This document shows positions 27,629 to 36,575 of a stretch of DNA of 64,000 nt, one piece after another. A program made the position numbers and the translations under genes. This DNA comes from Achromobacter spanius (GTDB lineage: Bacteria > Pseudomonadota > Gammaproteobacteria > Burkholderiales > Burkholderiaceae_B): the NCBI RefSeq assembly GCF_029637605.1, contig NZ_CP121261.1:1984001-2048000 (forward strand), in the 5' to 3' direction. The first letter of the stretch is position 1; every line of letters starts with the position of its first letter. A model generated the notes under the pieces. It was not told where the DNA came from, searched no databases, and saw only the letters and a list, made by a program, of their open reading frames with translations.

Positions 27629-27934
27629 TTACGAGTACGGGCGCTCGCGCAGGCGGGTGTGGTTATCGACCACGGTGTCGATCACTTCACGCAGGATGGT
27701 TTCGGCCAAGGCGGGCGGCACGCCCGCTTCTTCGGCCAAACGGCGGATGCGCTCGACCTGCTGGGATTCCCTGACAGGGTCCACCAGGTCCATACCGTGA
27801 TTGGTCTTCAATTCGCCAAGCATGTCCGTGCAGCGGAAGCGCACGCCAAGCAGCAGCATGATTTGCTGATCGATTTCATCGATCTCGGCACGCAGCGACG
27901 CCAGCTCGGCTTTTGGGGACTCATTCGTGGCCAT
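27629..27934 (-). CDS. AroQ-class chorismate mutase
   Basis: The 101-residue all-helical product contains LRAEIDEIDQQIMLLLGVRFR (paraphrased motif: R..ID.ID..I..LL..R) and a second helix with DPVRESQQVERIRRLAEEAG. This is the AroQ fold, which converts chorismate to prephenate as a dimer. No signal peptide is present, so it is cytosolic. A related isochorismate-pyruvate lyase is possible but less likely. It starts 2 bp after the helicase stop and has AGGG as ribosome site. Confidence 0.85.
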   Translation of the reverse strand: MATNESPKAELASLRAEIDEIDQQIMLLLGVRFRCTDMLGELKTNHGMDLVDPVRESQQVERIRRLAEEAGVPPALAETILREVIDTVVDNHTRLRERPYS

Positions 27935-27936
27935 GT

Positions 27937-30231
27937 TTAACCCTGAACAATATCAAGCTTCGCAATGCCCAGCGCCAAAGTCTTGGCGCCCACATCGCGA
28001 AACTGAATTTCTGCCTGGGCGTCCTGACCGGCCCCGCTCAAGCCAATAATCGTGCCATCGCCAAACCGCGCGTGATGCACGCCCTGACCCACACGATACT
28101 GCTTGTCGCCCACCGTGACACCGCTTGCAATGCCACGGGGTTGACGCGGCGCAATGGTATTGGTGGCCTTGCGGCCAAATGCGTCGCCACGGTTGCCGCC
28201 GCCCCAACCCGCGCCCGTGCTGCTGATCGGTGCCAGACCGGCCTTGGGAGACAACCACTTCAGGTGCTCTTCGGGAATCTCGTCCAAAAAGCGCGAGCGC
28301 ATGGCGTAGCGCGTCTGGCCATGCAGCATCCGGCTTTGGGCCAGGCTGATGTACAGACGCTGCCGAGCGCGCGTGATCGCCACATACATCAGGCGGCGCT
28401 CTTCTTCCAACCCGGACTGCTCCAGGATGCTGTTCTCGTGCGGAAACAGCCCCTCTTCCAGGCCGGTGATGAAGACCGCGTCAAACTCCAGGCCCTTGGC
28501 GGCATGCACCGTCATGAGCTGGACGGCGTCCTGGCCTTGTTGGGCCTGGTTGTCGCCGGCTTCCAGCGCGGCGTGCGACAGAAAGCCCGCCAGCGGAGTC
28601 AAGCCGTCGGAGGCCACGATGGGCGCGTCGACCACGCCGGGCATCAGCGTCGACGAGGTGGCCTGCTCGGGCACCACACCGGCGGGCATGCCGTCGTAGT
28701 TTTCTTCCGACGCGAACACGGCAGCCGCCGTGATCAGTTCGTTCAAGTTTTCGAGCCGCTCGGCGCCTTCGCGTTCCGCCTTGTAATGGGCGTTCAGGCC
28801 GCTGGCCTCGAGCATGTGCTCAACCATTTCCGGCAACGGAAGGTCGCGCGTTTCTTCGATCAGGCGATGGATCAGTTGGGCAAACTGGGCCAGGTTCGAC
28901 CCGCCCTTGCCGCCCACCAACGCCACCGCGCCGTACAGGCTGGTGTCGTGCGCGCGGGCCGCGTCGGCCAGTTGTTCCAGCGTGCGCGCGCCGATGCCGC
29001 GCGTCGGGAAATTGACGACCCGCATCCACGAGGTATCGTCGTGCGGGTTGGCCATCAGGCGCAGATACGCCAGCGCGTGCTTGATTTCCTGACGTTCGAA
29101 GAAGCGCAGGCCGCCATACACCTTGTACGGAATGCCGGCCGAGAAGATGGCGTGCTCGATCACGCGCGATTGCGCGTTGCTGCGGTACAGCACGGCGATC
29201 TCGCGGCGCAGGCTGCCGTCATGGATGAGCGAACGGATTTCGTCCACGATCCATTGGGCTTCCATGCCGTCGGAAGGCTGTTCGATGACGCGCACCGGCT
29301 CGCCTTCGCCCTGGTCCGTCCACAGGTTCTTGCCCAGGCGGCCGCTGTTGTGGCCGATCAGCGCGTTGGCCGAATCCAGGATGTGGCCGAACGAACGGTA
29401 GTTCTGTTCCAGGCGGATCACGGTGCCATGCGCGTAATCGCGCTCAAAGTCGGACATGTTGCCGACGTTCGCACCGCGAAAAGCGTAGATGGACTGGTCA
29501 TCGTCGCCCACGGCGAACATGGCCGCGCCGCCACCGGCCAGCAGGCGCAGCCACTTGTATTGCAGCGTGTTGGTGTCCTGGAACTCGTCCACCAGAATGT
29601 GGCGAAAGCGGCGCTGGTAATGCTCGCGCACCGGCGCATTGCGCGACAGCAGTTCATAAGCGCGCAGCAGCAGTTCGGCGAAGTCGACCACGCCTTCGCG
29701 CTGGCACTGGGCTTCGTAAAGCTGATAGATCTCGATCAGGCGGCGCCGATGGGCATCGTAGGCCTCGACGTCTTGCGGACGAAGGCCTTCTTCCTTGGCG
29801 CCGTTGATGAAGCGCTGCACGTCACGCGGCGGGTACTTTTCGTCGTCGACGCCATTGGCCTTCATCAGGCGCTTGATGGCGGCAAGCTGATCGGTGACAT
29901 CCAGGATCTGGAAGCTTTGCGGCAAGCCGGCATCACGGTGATGCGCGCGCAGCATGCGGTTGCACAGGCCGTGAAACGTGCCGATCCACAAGCCGCGCGT
30001 ATCGATCGGCAGAATCGCCGACATACGCGCCAGCATTTCGCGGGCAGCCTTATTGGTGAACGTGACTGCCAGCAGCCCAAAAGGCGAGGCCTGGCCGGTT
30101 TGAATCAGCCAGGCCATGCGGGTAGTGAGTACCCGGGTCTTCCCGCTGCCCGCCCCGGCCAAGACCAGGGCGTGCTGCGGTTCTAACGTTACTGCGGCGC
30201 GTTGTTCAGGGTTGAGCTTCTCTAGCATCAT
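27937..30231 (-). CDS. uvrD: UvrD/PcrA-type DNA helicase
   Basis: This superfamily 1A 3'-5' helicase acts in repair and replication-fork processing. The 764-residue product has the Q motif LNPEQRAAV, Walker A AGAGSGKTRVL (about 25), LAVTFTNKAA, the DE-Q motif VDEFQDTN, GDDDQSIYAFRGA, and motifs V and VI as LMTVHAAKGLEFD and YVAITRARQRLY. The C-terminal 60 residues resemble the Tudor-like domain that contacts RNA polymerase (HARFGDGTIIGLSG). The ATGATG start overlaps the desaturase stop by 4 bp. Confidence 0.93.
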   Translation of the reverse strand: MMLEKLNPEQRAAVTLEPQHALVLAGAGSGKTRVLTTRMAWLIQTGQASPFGLLAVTFTNKAAREMLARMSAILPIDTRGLWIGTFHGLCNRMLRAHHRDAGLPQSFQILDVTDQLAAIKRLMKANGVDDEKYPPRDVQRFINGAKEEGLRPQDVEAYDAHRRRLIEIYQLYEAQCQREGVVDFAELLLRAYELLSRNAPVREHYQRRFRHILVDEFQDTNTLQYKWLRLLAGGGAAMFAVGDDDQSIYAFRGANVGNMSDFERDYAHGTVIRLEQNYRSFGHILDSANALIGHNSGRLGKNLWTDQGEGEPVRVIEQPSDGMEAQWIVDEIRSLIHDGSLRREIAVLYRSNAQSRVIEHAIFSAGIPYKVYGGLRFFERQEIKHALAYLRLMANPHDDTSWMRVVNFPTRGIGARTLEQLADAARAHDTSLYGAVALVGGKGGSNLAQFAQLIHRLIEETRDLPLPEMVEHMLEASGLNAHYKAEREGAERLENLNELITAAAVFASEENYDGMPAGVVPEQATSSTLMPGVVDAPIVASDGLTPLAGFLSHAALEAGDNQAQQGQDAVQLMTVHAAKGLEFDAVFITGLEEGLFPHENSILEQSGLEEERRLMYVAITRARQRLYISLAQSRMLHGQTRYAMRSRFLDEIPEEHLKWLSPKAGLAPISSTGAGWGGGNRGDAFGRKATNTIAPRQPRGIASGVTVGDKQYRVGQGVHHARFGDGTIIGLSGAGQDAQAEIQFRDVGAKTLALGIAKLDIVQG

Positions 30232-31436
30232 GCCGCGTAGCGGCGCAGATGTTGAGCAAATTGCTCGAGCCCGGCGATGCCGCTTTGCTGGGCGCGCTGG
30301 CACCAGGCCTGCAGGTCATGAAGAAGCTGTTCGCTGCTGGCGCTGGAGCTTTCCCAGATGCGGCCGAGTTCACGACGCATTTGCACCAGCGTCGACAGCG
30401 ACTTGTTCTGGGCAATGGCGCTGTCCACGGCAGCCAGGGTTTCCGGCTGGAGGATGTCCTCGTTGCGGTGGAGGGCACTACGCACCTGACGCAGCTTGGT
30501 ATAGCCGCAATCCGCGTTGCCTTCCTGACGCGAGGCCTTCAACTTGTTCATTTCTTCACGAGCGGCGCTCTTGATCACGTCCGCGTAGCGGGCCATGACT
30601 TCGTAGCGGTGCGTGATCACGCCTTGCAGCGTGCGCAGATCAATGCCCGTGCGGGTATCGTCCAGCTTCAGCTTGGGCGCAACCTTCTTGATCTTGGCCA
30701 GGCCAAAGAACTTCAGGATGTTGATATAGGCCCAGCCGATGTCGAATTCGTACCACTTGGCCGAGAACTTGGCCGACGTGCCGTGGGCGTGGTGGTTGTT
30801 GTGCAGCTCTTCGCCGCCAATCACGATGCCCCAGGGGAACACGTTGGTGCTGGTGTCCGGGCTGTTGTAGTTGCGGTAGCCCCAATAGTGGCCGATACCG
30901 TTGACGACGCCGGCTGCCCAGAAGGGAATCCAGGCCATCTGAACCGCCCACACCGTGACACCGACAGCGCCGAACAGGGCGACGTCAATGGCAAGCATGG
31001 ACAAGACGCCCCACAAGCTGTGCTTGCTGTAGACGTTGCGTTCGAGCCAGTCGTCAGGCGTACCGTGGCCGAACTTGGCCATGGTTTCCTTGTTGTTCGA
31101 TTCTTCACGGTACAGTTCCGCGCCGCGGAACAGCACCTTCCAGATGCCGAACAGCATGGGCGAGTGAGGATCGCCTTCCTTTTCGCACTTGGCGTGATGC
31201 TTGCGGTGAATGGCGACCCATTCCTTGGTGACCATGCCGGTCGTCATCCAGAGCCAGAAGCGGAAGAAATGCATGACGGCTGGATGGAGATCCAGGCCAC
31301 GGTGCGCTTGGCTGCGATGGAGGAAGACGGTGACCGCAACAATCGTGATGTGCGTCACGACCAAGGTGAAAACGACAATCTGCCACCAAGTGGCTTGGGT
31401 CAGACCGCCGGCAATGAAGGAGAGGATGTAATCCAT
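30228..31436 (-). CDS. Acyl-lipid or acyl-CoA fatty-acid desaturase
   Basis: The 402-residue membrane protein has hydrophobic segments near 15-40, 55-75 and 150-195. It has the three histidine boxes of integral-membrane desaturases: HRSQAHR, HRKHH and HNNHH. These bind a di-iron centre that makes a double bond, likely delta-9, in membrane acyl chains. The C-terminal about 130 residues form a helical cytosolic extension (ADVIKSAAREEMNKLKASRQ and onward) beyond the core. It is first in an unusual operon with a helicase and chorismate mutase. Confidence 0.9.
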   Translation of the reverse strand: MDYILSFIAGGLTQATWWQIVVFTLVVTHITIVAVTVFLHRSQAHRGLDLHPAVMHFFRFWLWMTTGMVTKEWVAIHRKHHAKCEKEGDPHSPMLFGIWKVLFRGAELYREESNNKETMAKFGHGTPDDWLERNVYSKHSLWGVLSMLAIDVALFGAVGVTVWAVQMAWIPFWAAGVVNGIGHYWGYRNYNSPDTSTNVFPWGIVIGGEELHNNHHAHGTSAKFSAKWYEFDIGWAYINILKFFGLAKIKKVAPKLKLDDTRTGIDLRTLQGVITHRYEVMARYADVIKSAAREEMNKLKASRQEGNADCGYTKLRQVRSALHRNEDILQPETLAAVDSAIAQNKSLSTLVQMRRELGRIWESSSASSEQLLHDLQAWCQRAQQSGIAGLEQFAQHLRRYAA

Positions 31437-31822
31437 AAAGCTGTTATGAGCCTCGCTTGTTAAGTGCCTGAAGTTTAGCTTACCTTTGCCGTCTTATGAC
31501 AAGGTAGTTTCAAAATAGTTTTTGAGCGAAATCAAGGACTAAGCCCTGCTTTTAGAGCAAAAAAAGACACTCTCGCGATCACTTCGGGCAGATCGCGAGG
31601 CGAGCCTTGCGGGCATGCGGCGCTTTGGGCCAGCTACCCCTGGTATTGGGGGGTATTCGCAAAGACACCAGGTTTTGGCCACATCCAGCAATTAAAGTTC
31701 CTGTCAGCAAAGGCGTTAGGGGAATACATGGGGCTGTCTCCCCGACTGTTTTTCCCAAGATATACGCACCGGGCAAAATATCACCCCTAAAATGCCGACG
31801 AACTGTCTCATTTGCCCCACTG
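31437..31822. other. Intergenic region, 386 bp, between desaturase and secreted-protein genes
   Basis: The region is divergent-upstream for both flanking genes, so it should hold two promoters. I could not place either with confidence. It contains the inverted repeat at 31572-31599. Open frames crossing it lack ribosome sites and were not accepted as genes. Confidence 0.5.
31572..31599. repeat. Inverted repeat CTCGCGATC/GATCGCGAG
   Basis: A perfect 9-bp stem with a 10-nt loop. On the minus strand it is followed 7 nt later by a seven-T run, so it could terminate minus-strand transcription reading toward the desaturase gene. It may also be a regulator site. Confidence 0.4.
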
Positions 31823-32218
31823 ATGCTGCTGACAAAAACCCGTCCCTTATTGTTTTCGGCCCTTGCCTTCCTTGCGCTGGCGCTACACGCCCCCGTGTCC
31901 GCCCAGGCAATGAAGTCGGGAGACGTGGCAGTGTTGGCGTCGTACTACGAAATTCGAGGGTCGGACTGCCTGGCGCTGCGGGCACCTTACGTGGTGATCA
32001 CGGAAAAACCGCGTCTGGGCAAGGCCAGCATCGTGCAGACTCGGGGGCAATCCAGCGATTCTGGCCGCTGCGCCTATAAGTCCGTGGCGGTGTCCCAGGT
32101 GGTCTATATCGCCGACCAGCCAGGCTCGGATACCCTGGCCTGGCAGGTGAAATACCAGAACAAGACCTTGGGCACCCGTCGTTACAGCGCCACGGTGGGC
32201 GTCACGCCGGCCAAATAG
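31823..32218 (+). CDS. Small secreted protein of unknown function (131 aa)
   Basis: The product begins MLLTKTRPLLFSALAFLALA and has a classical signal peptide, with likely cleavage after AQA at about residue 29. The mature part is about 100 residues, beta-rich, with two cysteines (in GSDCLALR and SGRCAYKS) that could form a disulphide in the periplasm. No known domain is recognised. The longer upstream frame was rejected because the signal peptide starts here. It converges with the rRNA methyltransferase gene, 22 bp away. Confidence 0.65.
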   Translation: MLLTKTRPLLFSALAFLALALHAPVSAQAMKSGDVAVLASYYEIRGSDCLALRAPYVVITEKPRLGKASIVQTRGQSSDSGRCAYKSVAVSQVVYIADQPGSDTLAWQVKYQNKTLGTRRYSATVGVTPAK

Positions 32219-32240
32219 CCCGCGCGCGCCGCACAGGGGG

Positions 32241-34724
32241 TCAGGCCGGCTTGCCCGGTGCCTCGGTGTCAGCCCCGGTGTCTACCTCGGTGCCAGCCTC
32301 GGCATCAGCCATGGGTTCCGTCACCGGTTTACCCTCAGCCGCCTCGGCTTCGACCGACATGGCCTCGACCCCGCTTTCCGCCAGCACTTCCTGGCTGCCG
32401 TCTTCCGACAGGTCAGCGTCAACCGCTACGGCTGCCGCCGCCGGCTCCGCTGCCGCGCCCTTCTTTTTGCGCTCGAACACCGCCGCGAAGAAGCCGTCGG
32501 TGCCATGCACGTCGGGGCGCAATTGCAGGTATGGACCTTCCAGCTTCAGCGTTTCGCAACGCGAGGCCAGGATTTCGGCGGCATCCAGGCGTTCGAAATC
32601 GGGGTGGCTGGCCAGGAAACGTTCGGCCTGCACTTCGTTTTCTTCCGCCAACAGGCTGCAGGTGGCATAGACCAGGCGTCCGCCCGGCGCCACACAACGC
32701 GCGGCGCTGTTCAGGATGCGCTCTTGCAACTGCCCCAATTCGGCCAGCGCCTGGGGGTGCTGACGCCACTTCAGGTCGGGATTGCGGCGCAAGGTGCCGA
32801 TACCGCTGCACGGGGCATCGACCAGCACACGCTGGGCCTTGCCGGCCAGGCGCTTCACGCGGGAATCGTTTTCGCTGTCGATCACGACAGGCACCACGTT
32901 CGACAAGCCACTACGCGCGAAACGGGGCTTGGCGCGCGCCAAGCGCGCAGCCGAGACATCAAAGGCGTACAGGCGGCCGGTAGAGCGCATCAGCGCGCCC
33001 AGCAGCAGCGTCTTGCCGCCAGCACCCGCGCAGAAATCGATGATCATTTCGCCACGGCGCGGGGCGACCAGCAGCGCCAGCAACTGGCTGCCTTCGTCCT
33101 GCACTTCGATGCTGCCGTTTTCAAATTGCGGCCAGCGGTTGATCGCCGGGCGCCCTTCCATGCGGATGCCCCACGGCGAATACGGCATGGCGACGGGTTC
33201 GTAGCGGCCGGCGCTTTGCTGCAGCTCGGTCAGCATGGCGTCGCGTTCGACCTTGAGGGGATTCACGCGCAGATCCAGGCTGGCCTGACGGTTCAGCGCT
33301 TCGACGAGGGTGTCCGGGCTGTCCATCAGCGCCAGGCGCTCGTCCAGCCAATCGGGAATGCTGCCGCGAATGGCGCGCGGCAAGGTCGCCAGGTCAATCT
33401 GCGACACGCGCTTGAGCCATTCGGCTTCGGCCGCATCCATGCCCTCTTCCAGTGCCTCGGCACCCAGCGTCGCGTTCAGGCCCAGGATGGCCAGGCGACG
33501 CGATGCGGGACCCACGCCGCTTTCGCCGAACTGGCGATAACGGCGAAGGTGGCGCAGCACGTCATAGACGGCCTCGGCTACCTCGGAGCGATCGCGCGCG
33601 CCCAGGTTGGGGTGGTGACGCAGCCAATGCGACAGCGCCGCATCGGCCGGATAGGTCCATTGAAGTATTTCGCCCAGAACGCGCTGGACCTGATCGATGC
33701 GGATGGCCGCATAGGACTGGCGGGGACGATTGAACTGCGGCTTTGGCGCGCCCTGTTCGCGACTGCCCTGATAGGCGTCGCCACCACGCTGGCCGGCATA
33801 TTGGCCGCGTTCGCCACGGTCGTCGCCACGCGGGCCGTCATAGGACGGACGCGAATCCGGACGGCCCTGGCTTTCGCGGCGCTCCGAGCCATAGGAACCG
33901 CGTTCACCGCCACGGCTGTCGCCACGCGGGCCATTGCCATACGACGGGCGCGAATCCGGACGGCCCGAGCCTTCACGGCGCTCCGAGCCATAGGAACCGC
34001 GCTCACCGCCACGGTTTTCACCGCGCGGGCCATTGCCATACGACGGGCGCGAATCCGGACGGCCCGAGCCTTCACGGCGCTCCGAGCCATAGGAACCGCG
34101 CTCACCGCCACGGTTTTCACCGCGCGGGGCGTTGCCGTAGGACGGACGCGAATCCGGGCGGCCCGAGCCTTCACGGCGCTCCGAGCCATAGGAACCGCGT
34201 TCACCACCACGGCTGTCGCCACGCGGGGCATTGCCATATGACGGGCGCGAATCCGGACGACCCGAACCTTCACGGCGCTCCGAACCATAGGAACCGCGTT
34301 CACCGCCACGGCTGTCGCCACGCGGGGCATTGCCATATGACGGACGCGAATCCGGGCGGCCTGAGCCTTCGCGGCGCTCCGAGCCATAGGAACCGCGTTC
34401 ACCACCACGGCTTTCTCCGCGCGGGGCGTCGTAGGACGGGCGCGGCGCCGGGCGGCCCTGGCCTTGGCCTTCGCGGCGGTCGCCGCCGAAGCCGCCGCGT
34501 TCGCCACGGCCTTCGCCACGCGGGGCGTCGAACGACGGACGGGGCGCCGGGCGACCGGCATCGCGGCTGGGGCGCTCTTCACGCCCCCGTTCGGCGCGTT
34601 CGCGCACCGGCGCCTCGCGGGCTTCGCCCTTGGGACGCGAAAAGAAGGACCGACCGTCGCGCCCTTCGGAGGCTGCCCTCGGGGAGCCAGCCGGACGAGA
34701 ACGCGGAGATTGGGGTTTAGTCAT
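32241..34724 (-). CDS. rsmB: RsmB-type rRNA cytosine-C5 methyltransferase with a repeat-rich disordered N-terminus
   Basis: The catalytic half (about residues 340-755) is an RsmB/Fmu-type m5C methyltransferase. It has a NusB-like helical part, SAM loop DFCAGAGGKTLLL, motif IV DAPCSGIGTLRRNPD and motif VI ATCSLLAEENE with the catalytic Cys. RsmB modifies 16S rRNA. E. coli RsmB is about 430 residues; this protein has 827. The extra part is a basic Arg/Gly-rich N-terminal tail of about 340 residues built of 33-residue repeats, plus an acidic Ala/Glu-rich C-terminal tail of about 75. Both look disordered. Related RsmB-like paralogues without canonical activity are possible. Confidence 0.88.
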   Translation of the reverse strand: MTKPQSPRSRPAGSPRAASEGRDGRSFFSRPKGEAREAPVRERAERGREERPSRDAGRPAPRPSFDAPRGEGRGERGGFGGDRREGQGQGRPAPRPSYDAPRGESRGGERGSYGSERREGSGRPDSRPSYGNAPRGDSRGGERGSYGSERREGSGRPDSRPSYGNAPRGDSRGGERGSYGSERREGSGRPDSRPSYGNAPRGENRGGERGSYGSERREGSGRPDSRPSYGNGPRGENRGGERGSYGSERREGSGRPDSRPSYGNGPRGDSRGGERGSYGSERRESQGRPDSRPSYDGPRGDDRGERGQYAGQRGGDAYQGSREQGAPKPQFNRPRQSYAAIRIDQVQRVLGEILQWTYPADAALSHWLRHHPNLGARDRSEVAEAVYDVLRHLRRYRQFGESGVGPASRRLAILGLNATLGAEALEEGMDAAEAEWLKRVSQIDLATLPRAIRGSIPDWLDERLALMDSPDTLVEALNRQASLDLRVNPLKVERDAMLTELQQSAGRYEPVAMPYSPWGIRMEGRPAINRWPQFENGSIEVQDEGSQLLALLVAPRRGEMIIDFCAGAGGKTLLLGALMRSTGRLYAFDVSAARLARAKPRFARSGLSNVVPVVIDSENDSRVKRLAGKAQRVLVDAPCSGIGTLRRNPDLKWRQHPQALAELGQLQERILNSAARCVAPGGRLVYATCSLLAEENEVQAERFLASHPDFERLDAAEILASRCETLKLEGPYLQLRPDVHGTDGFFAAVFERKKKGAAAEPAAAAVAVDADLSEDGSQEVLAESGVEAMSVEAEAAEGKPVTEPMADAEAGTEVDTGADTEAPGKPA
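33768..34553. repeat. Tandem 99-bp coding repeats inside the rRNA methyltransferase gene
   Basis: About eight units encode residues 58-319. Five (residues 123-287) are nearly identical 33-residue blocks of the form RPDSRPSYGNAPRG followed by a variable pair and RGGERGSYGSERREGSG. The first two and the last are more diverged (one unit has 32 residues). High nucleotide identity between central units suggests recent unequal exchange or slippage. The array keeps the reading frame and creates long shadow frames on the other strand. Confidence 0.9.
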
Positions 34725-34779
34725 GGTGTGTTCCAGTGGGGCGGAGGAGTTCCGCCCGATAAAAGCGATTCAGGGCCGC

Positions 34780-35445
34780 TCAGGCGGCCGGCGACCAGGT
34801 GAAAAGGCGTGCGGGATCCCCCTGCACGTCCACCCGGTGGTCGGTTGTCAGGGTAACCCGGCCTTCGGCCAACCAGCGCACGGCAGCCGGAAAAGCCTGA
34901 TGCTCCACGGCCAGCACGCGGTTGGCCAGCAGTTCCGGCGTATCCCCGGCCAGAACCGGCACACAGCCCTGGGCAATGATGGGGCCGTGGTCCAGGACCG
35001 GAGTCACGAAATGCACGGTGCAGCCGTGCACGCGCACGCCTGTCGCCAAAGCTTGGGCATGCGTGTGCAGGCCAGGGAACGCCGGCAACAGCGACGGGTG
35101 GATATTGACCAGCCGGCCGGCGTAATGGTTGACGAAGCCTGGCGTCAGCACACGCATGAAACCGGCCAGGATGACGTAATCAGGCGCATAGCGATCGATT
35201 TCGGCGGCCAGGGCAGCATCGAAAGCCTCGCGGCTGGGGTAGTCCTTGTGGTAAAGCGCTGCCGTGGGTATGCCTTGGGCGGCGGCCCACTCCAGGCCGC
35301 CAGCGTCCGGGCGGCTGGCGATGACGGCGGCGATATCGGCCGGCCAGCCCTCGTTGCGGCAGGCTTCGGCCAGCGCCTGCATGTTGCTGCCTCGTCCAGA
35401 GATCAGGATGACAAGGCGGCGCTTGGTAAGTTGTGTGTCCGGCAA
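34780..35445 (-). CDS. purN: Phosphoribosylglycinamide formyltransferase
   Basis: This enzyme transfers a formyl group from 10-formyl-THF to GAR in purine synthesis. The product has LVILISGRGSNMQAL at the N-terminus, VNIHPSLLPAFPGLHTHAQA (catalytic Asn and His) and TPVLDHGPIIAQ (catalytic Asp). There is no ATG near the conserved start. The TTG at 35445 gives 221 residues (E. coli 212) and is my choice, though no strong ribosome site is visible. It is divergent from ribF. Confidence 0.92.
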   Translation of the reverse strand: MPDTQLTKRRLVILISGRGSNMQALAEACRNEGWPADIAAVIASRPDAGGLEWAAAQGIPTAALYHKDYPSREAFDAALAAEIDRYAPDYVILAGFMRVLTPGFVNHYAGRLVNIHPSLLPAFPGLHTHAQALATGVRVHGCTVHFVTPVLDHGPIIAQGCVPVLAGDTPELLANRVLAVEHQAFPAAVRWLAEGRVTLTTDHRVDVQGDPARLFTWSPAA

Positions 35446-35609
35446 GATAAAGAATCCAAAGATTGCCCCCACGCGCCCCAGAAAGGACGCGGTTCGCGTG
35501 TGCCCGCGGGCTTGTCCGTCATCATTCAAGCGCCATGAAAACCCGCTGGCGCACAACTGATTGGGGGGATTGGAACAAACCCGTAATCCAAAATTGTAAA
35601 CTCTCGCTC

Positions 35610-36575
35610 GTGAAACCATCGCTGCGTATCTACCGATCCCTGCCTCCGCCCGACCGGCGCGCTCCTTGCGCGCTGACGATCGGCAATTTCGACGGCGTCC
35701 ATCGCGGGCATCAAGCCATGCTGGCTCGCGTCTGCCAAGCCGCCCGCGAGCGCGGTCTTACCCCTTCCGTGATGACGTTCGAGCCGCATCCCCGGGAGTA
35801 TTTCGCCACGCTGAACCAACGCCCCGAATTGGCGCCCACCCGAGTGTCGGGCTTGCGCGACAAGCTGTCGGCGCTGGCGCGCTATGGCGTGTCTCAGGTG
35901 GTGGTGCAGCGCTTCAATGCCCGGCTGGCTGAAATGTCGGCCAATGCGTTCATCGAAAACCTGCTGGTGCAGGGCCTGCAAACCAAATGGCTGCTGGTGG
36001 GTGAAGACTTTCGCTTTGGCCACAAGCGCAGCGGCGACATCGATCTGCTGCGCGAAGCCGGCATGCACCACGGCTTCGAGGTGCAGACGCTGGCGGACGT
36101 GACCGACCAGCAGGGCCATCGCATTTCCAGTTCCGAGGTGCGCACTGCGCTGGCCGTGGGCGACCTGGACCGCGCCCGTCACCTGCTGGGCCATCCCTAC
36201 CATATCAGCGGCCACGTGATCCACGGCCAGAAGCTGGGCCGCACCCTGGGCTACCCCACCATGAACCTGCGCGTGGCCGAACGCTGCGCCGCGCGCTCGG
36301 GCATTTACGTGGTGCAGGTCTACGGGCTGGCCGACCGGCCCCTGCCCGCCGTGGCCAGCCTGGGGGTACGCCCGACCGTCGAAGACCGCGGCCGAGTGCT
36401 ACTTGAGTCACACCTGCTCGAAGACACGATCAATGCTTACGGTAAACTCGTACGCGTCGAATTCCTGCACAAGCTGCGGGACGAAGAAAAATTTCCTGAC
36501 CTCCCTTCCCTGACTGCCGCCATCGCCGAAGACGCGCGAAACGCGCGCGCTTATTTTGCCGTTCATGGACTATAA
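35610..36575 (+). CDS. ribF: Bifunctional riboflavin kinase / FAD synthetase
   Basis: This enzyme makes FMN and then FAD from riboflavin. The N-terminal adenylyltransferase domain has [16 protein letters not shown] (about 24) and [10 protein letters not shown]. The C-terminal kinase domain has [13 protein letters not shown] and ends in [14 protein letters not shown]. The start is a GTG at 35610 giving 321 residues, close to E. coli (313). Its 3' end overlaps ileS by 11 bp. The ribF-ileS-lspA order is conserved in many Proteobacteria. Confidence 0.95.
   Translation: MKPSLRIYRSLPPPDRRAPCALTIGNFDGVHRGHQAMLARVCQAARERGLTPSVMTFEPHPREYFATLNQRPELAPTRVSGLRDKLSALARYGVSQVVVQRFNARLAEMSANAFIENLLVQGLQTKWLLVGEDFRFGHKRSGDIDLLREAGMHHGFEVQTLADVTDQQGHRISSSEVRTALAVGDLDRARHLLGHPYHISGHVIHGQKLGRTLGYPTMNLRVAERCAARSGIYVVQVYGLADRPLPAVASLGVRPTVEDRGRVLLESHLLEDTINAYGKLVRVEFLHKLRDEEKFPDLPSLTAAIAEDARNARAYFAVHGL

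Noticed and set aside
31579..31776. A 65-residue minus-strand frame upstream of the desaturase
   Set aside because: No ribosome site, no recognisable product, and it crosses an inverted repeat.
33768..34553. CRISPR array
   Set aside because: The repeats are contiguous 99-bp coding units in frame, with no unique spacers and no cas genes.
32505..34720. Very long plus-strand frames opposite the rRNA methyltransferase gene
   Set aside because: They are shadows created by the GC-rich repeats. They lack ribosome sites and give low-complexity His/Arg/Ala-rich products with no family features.
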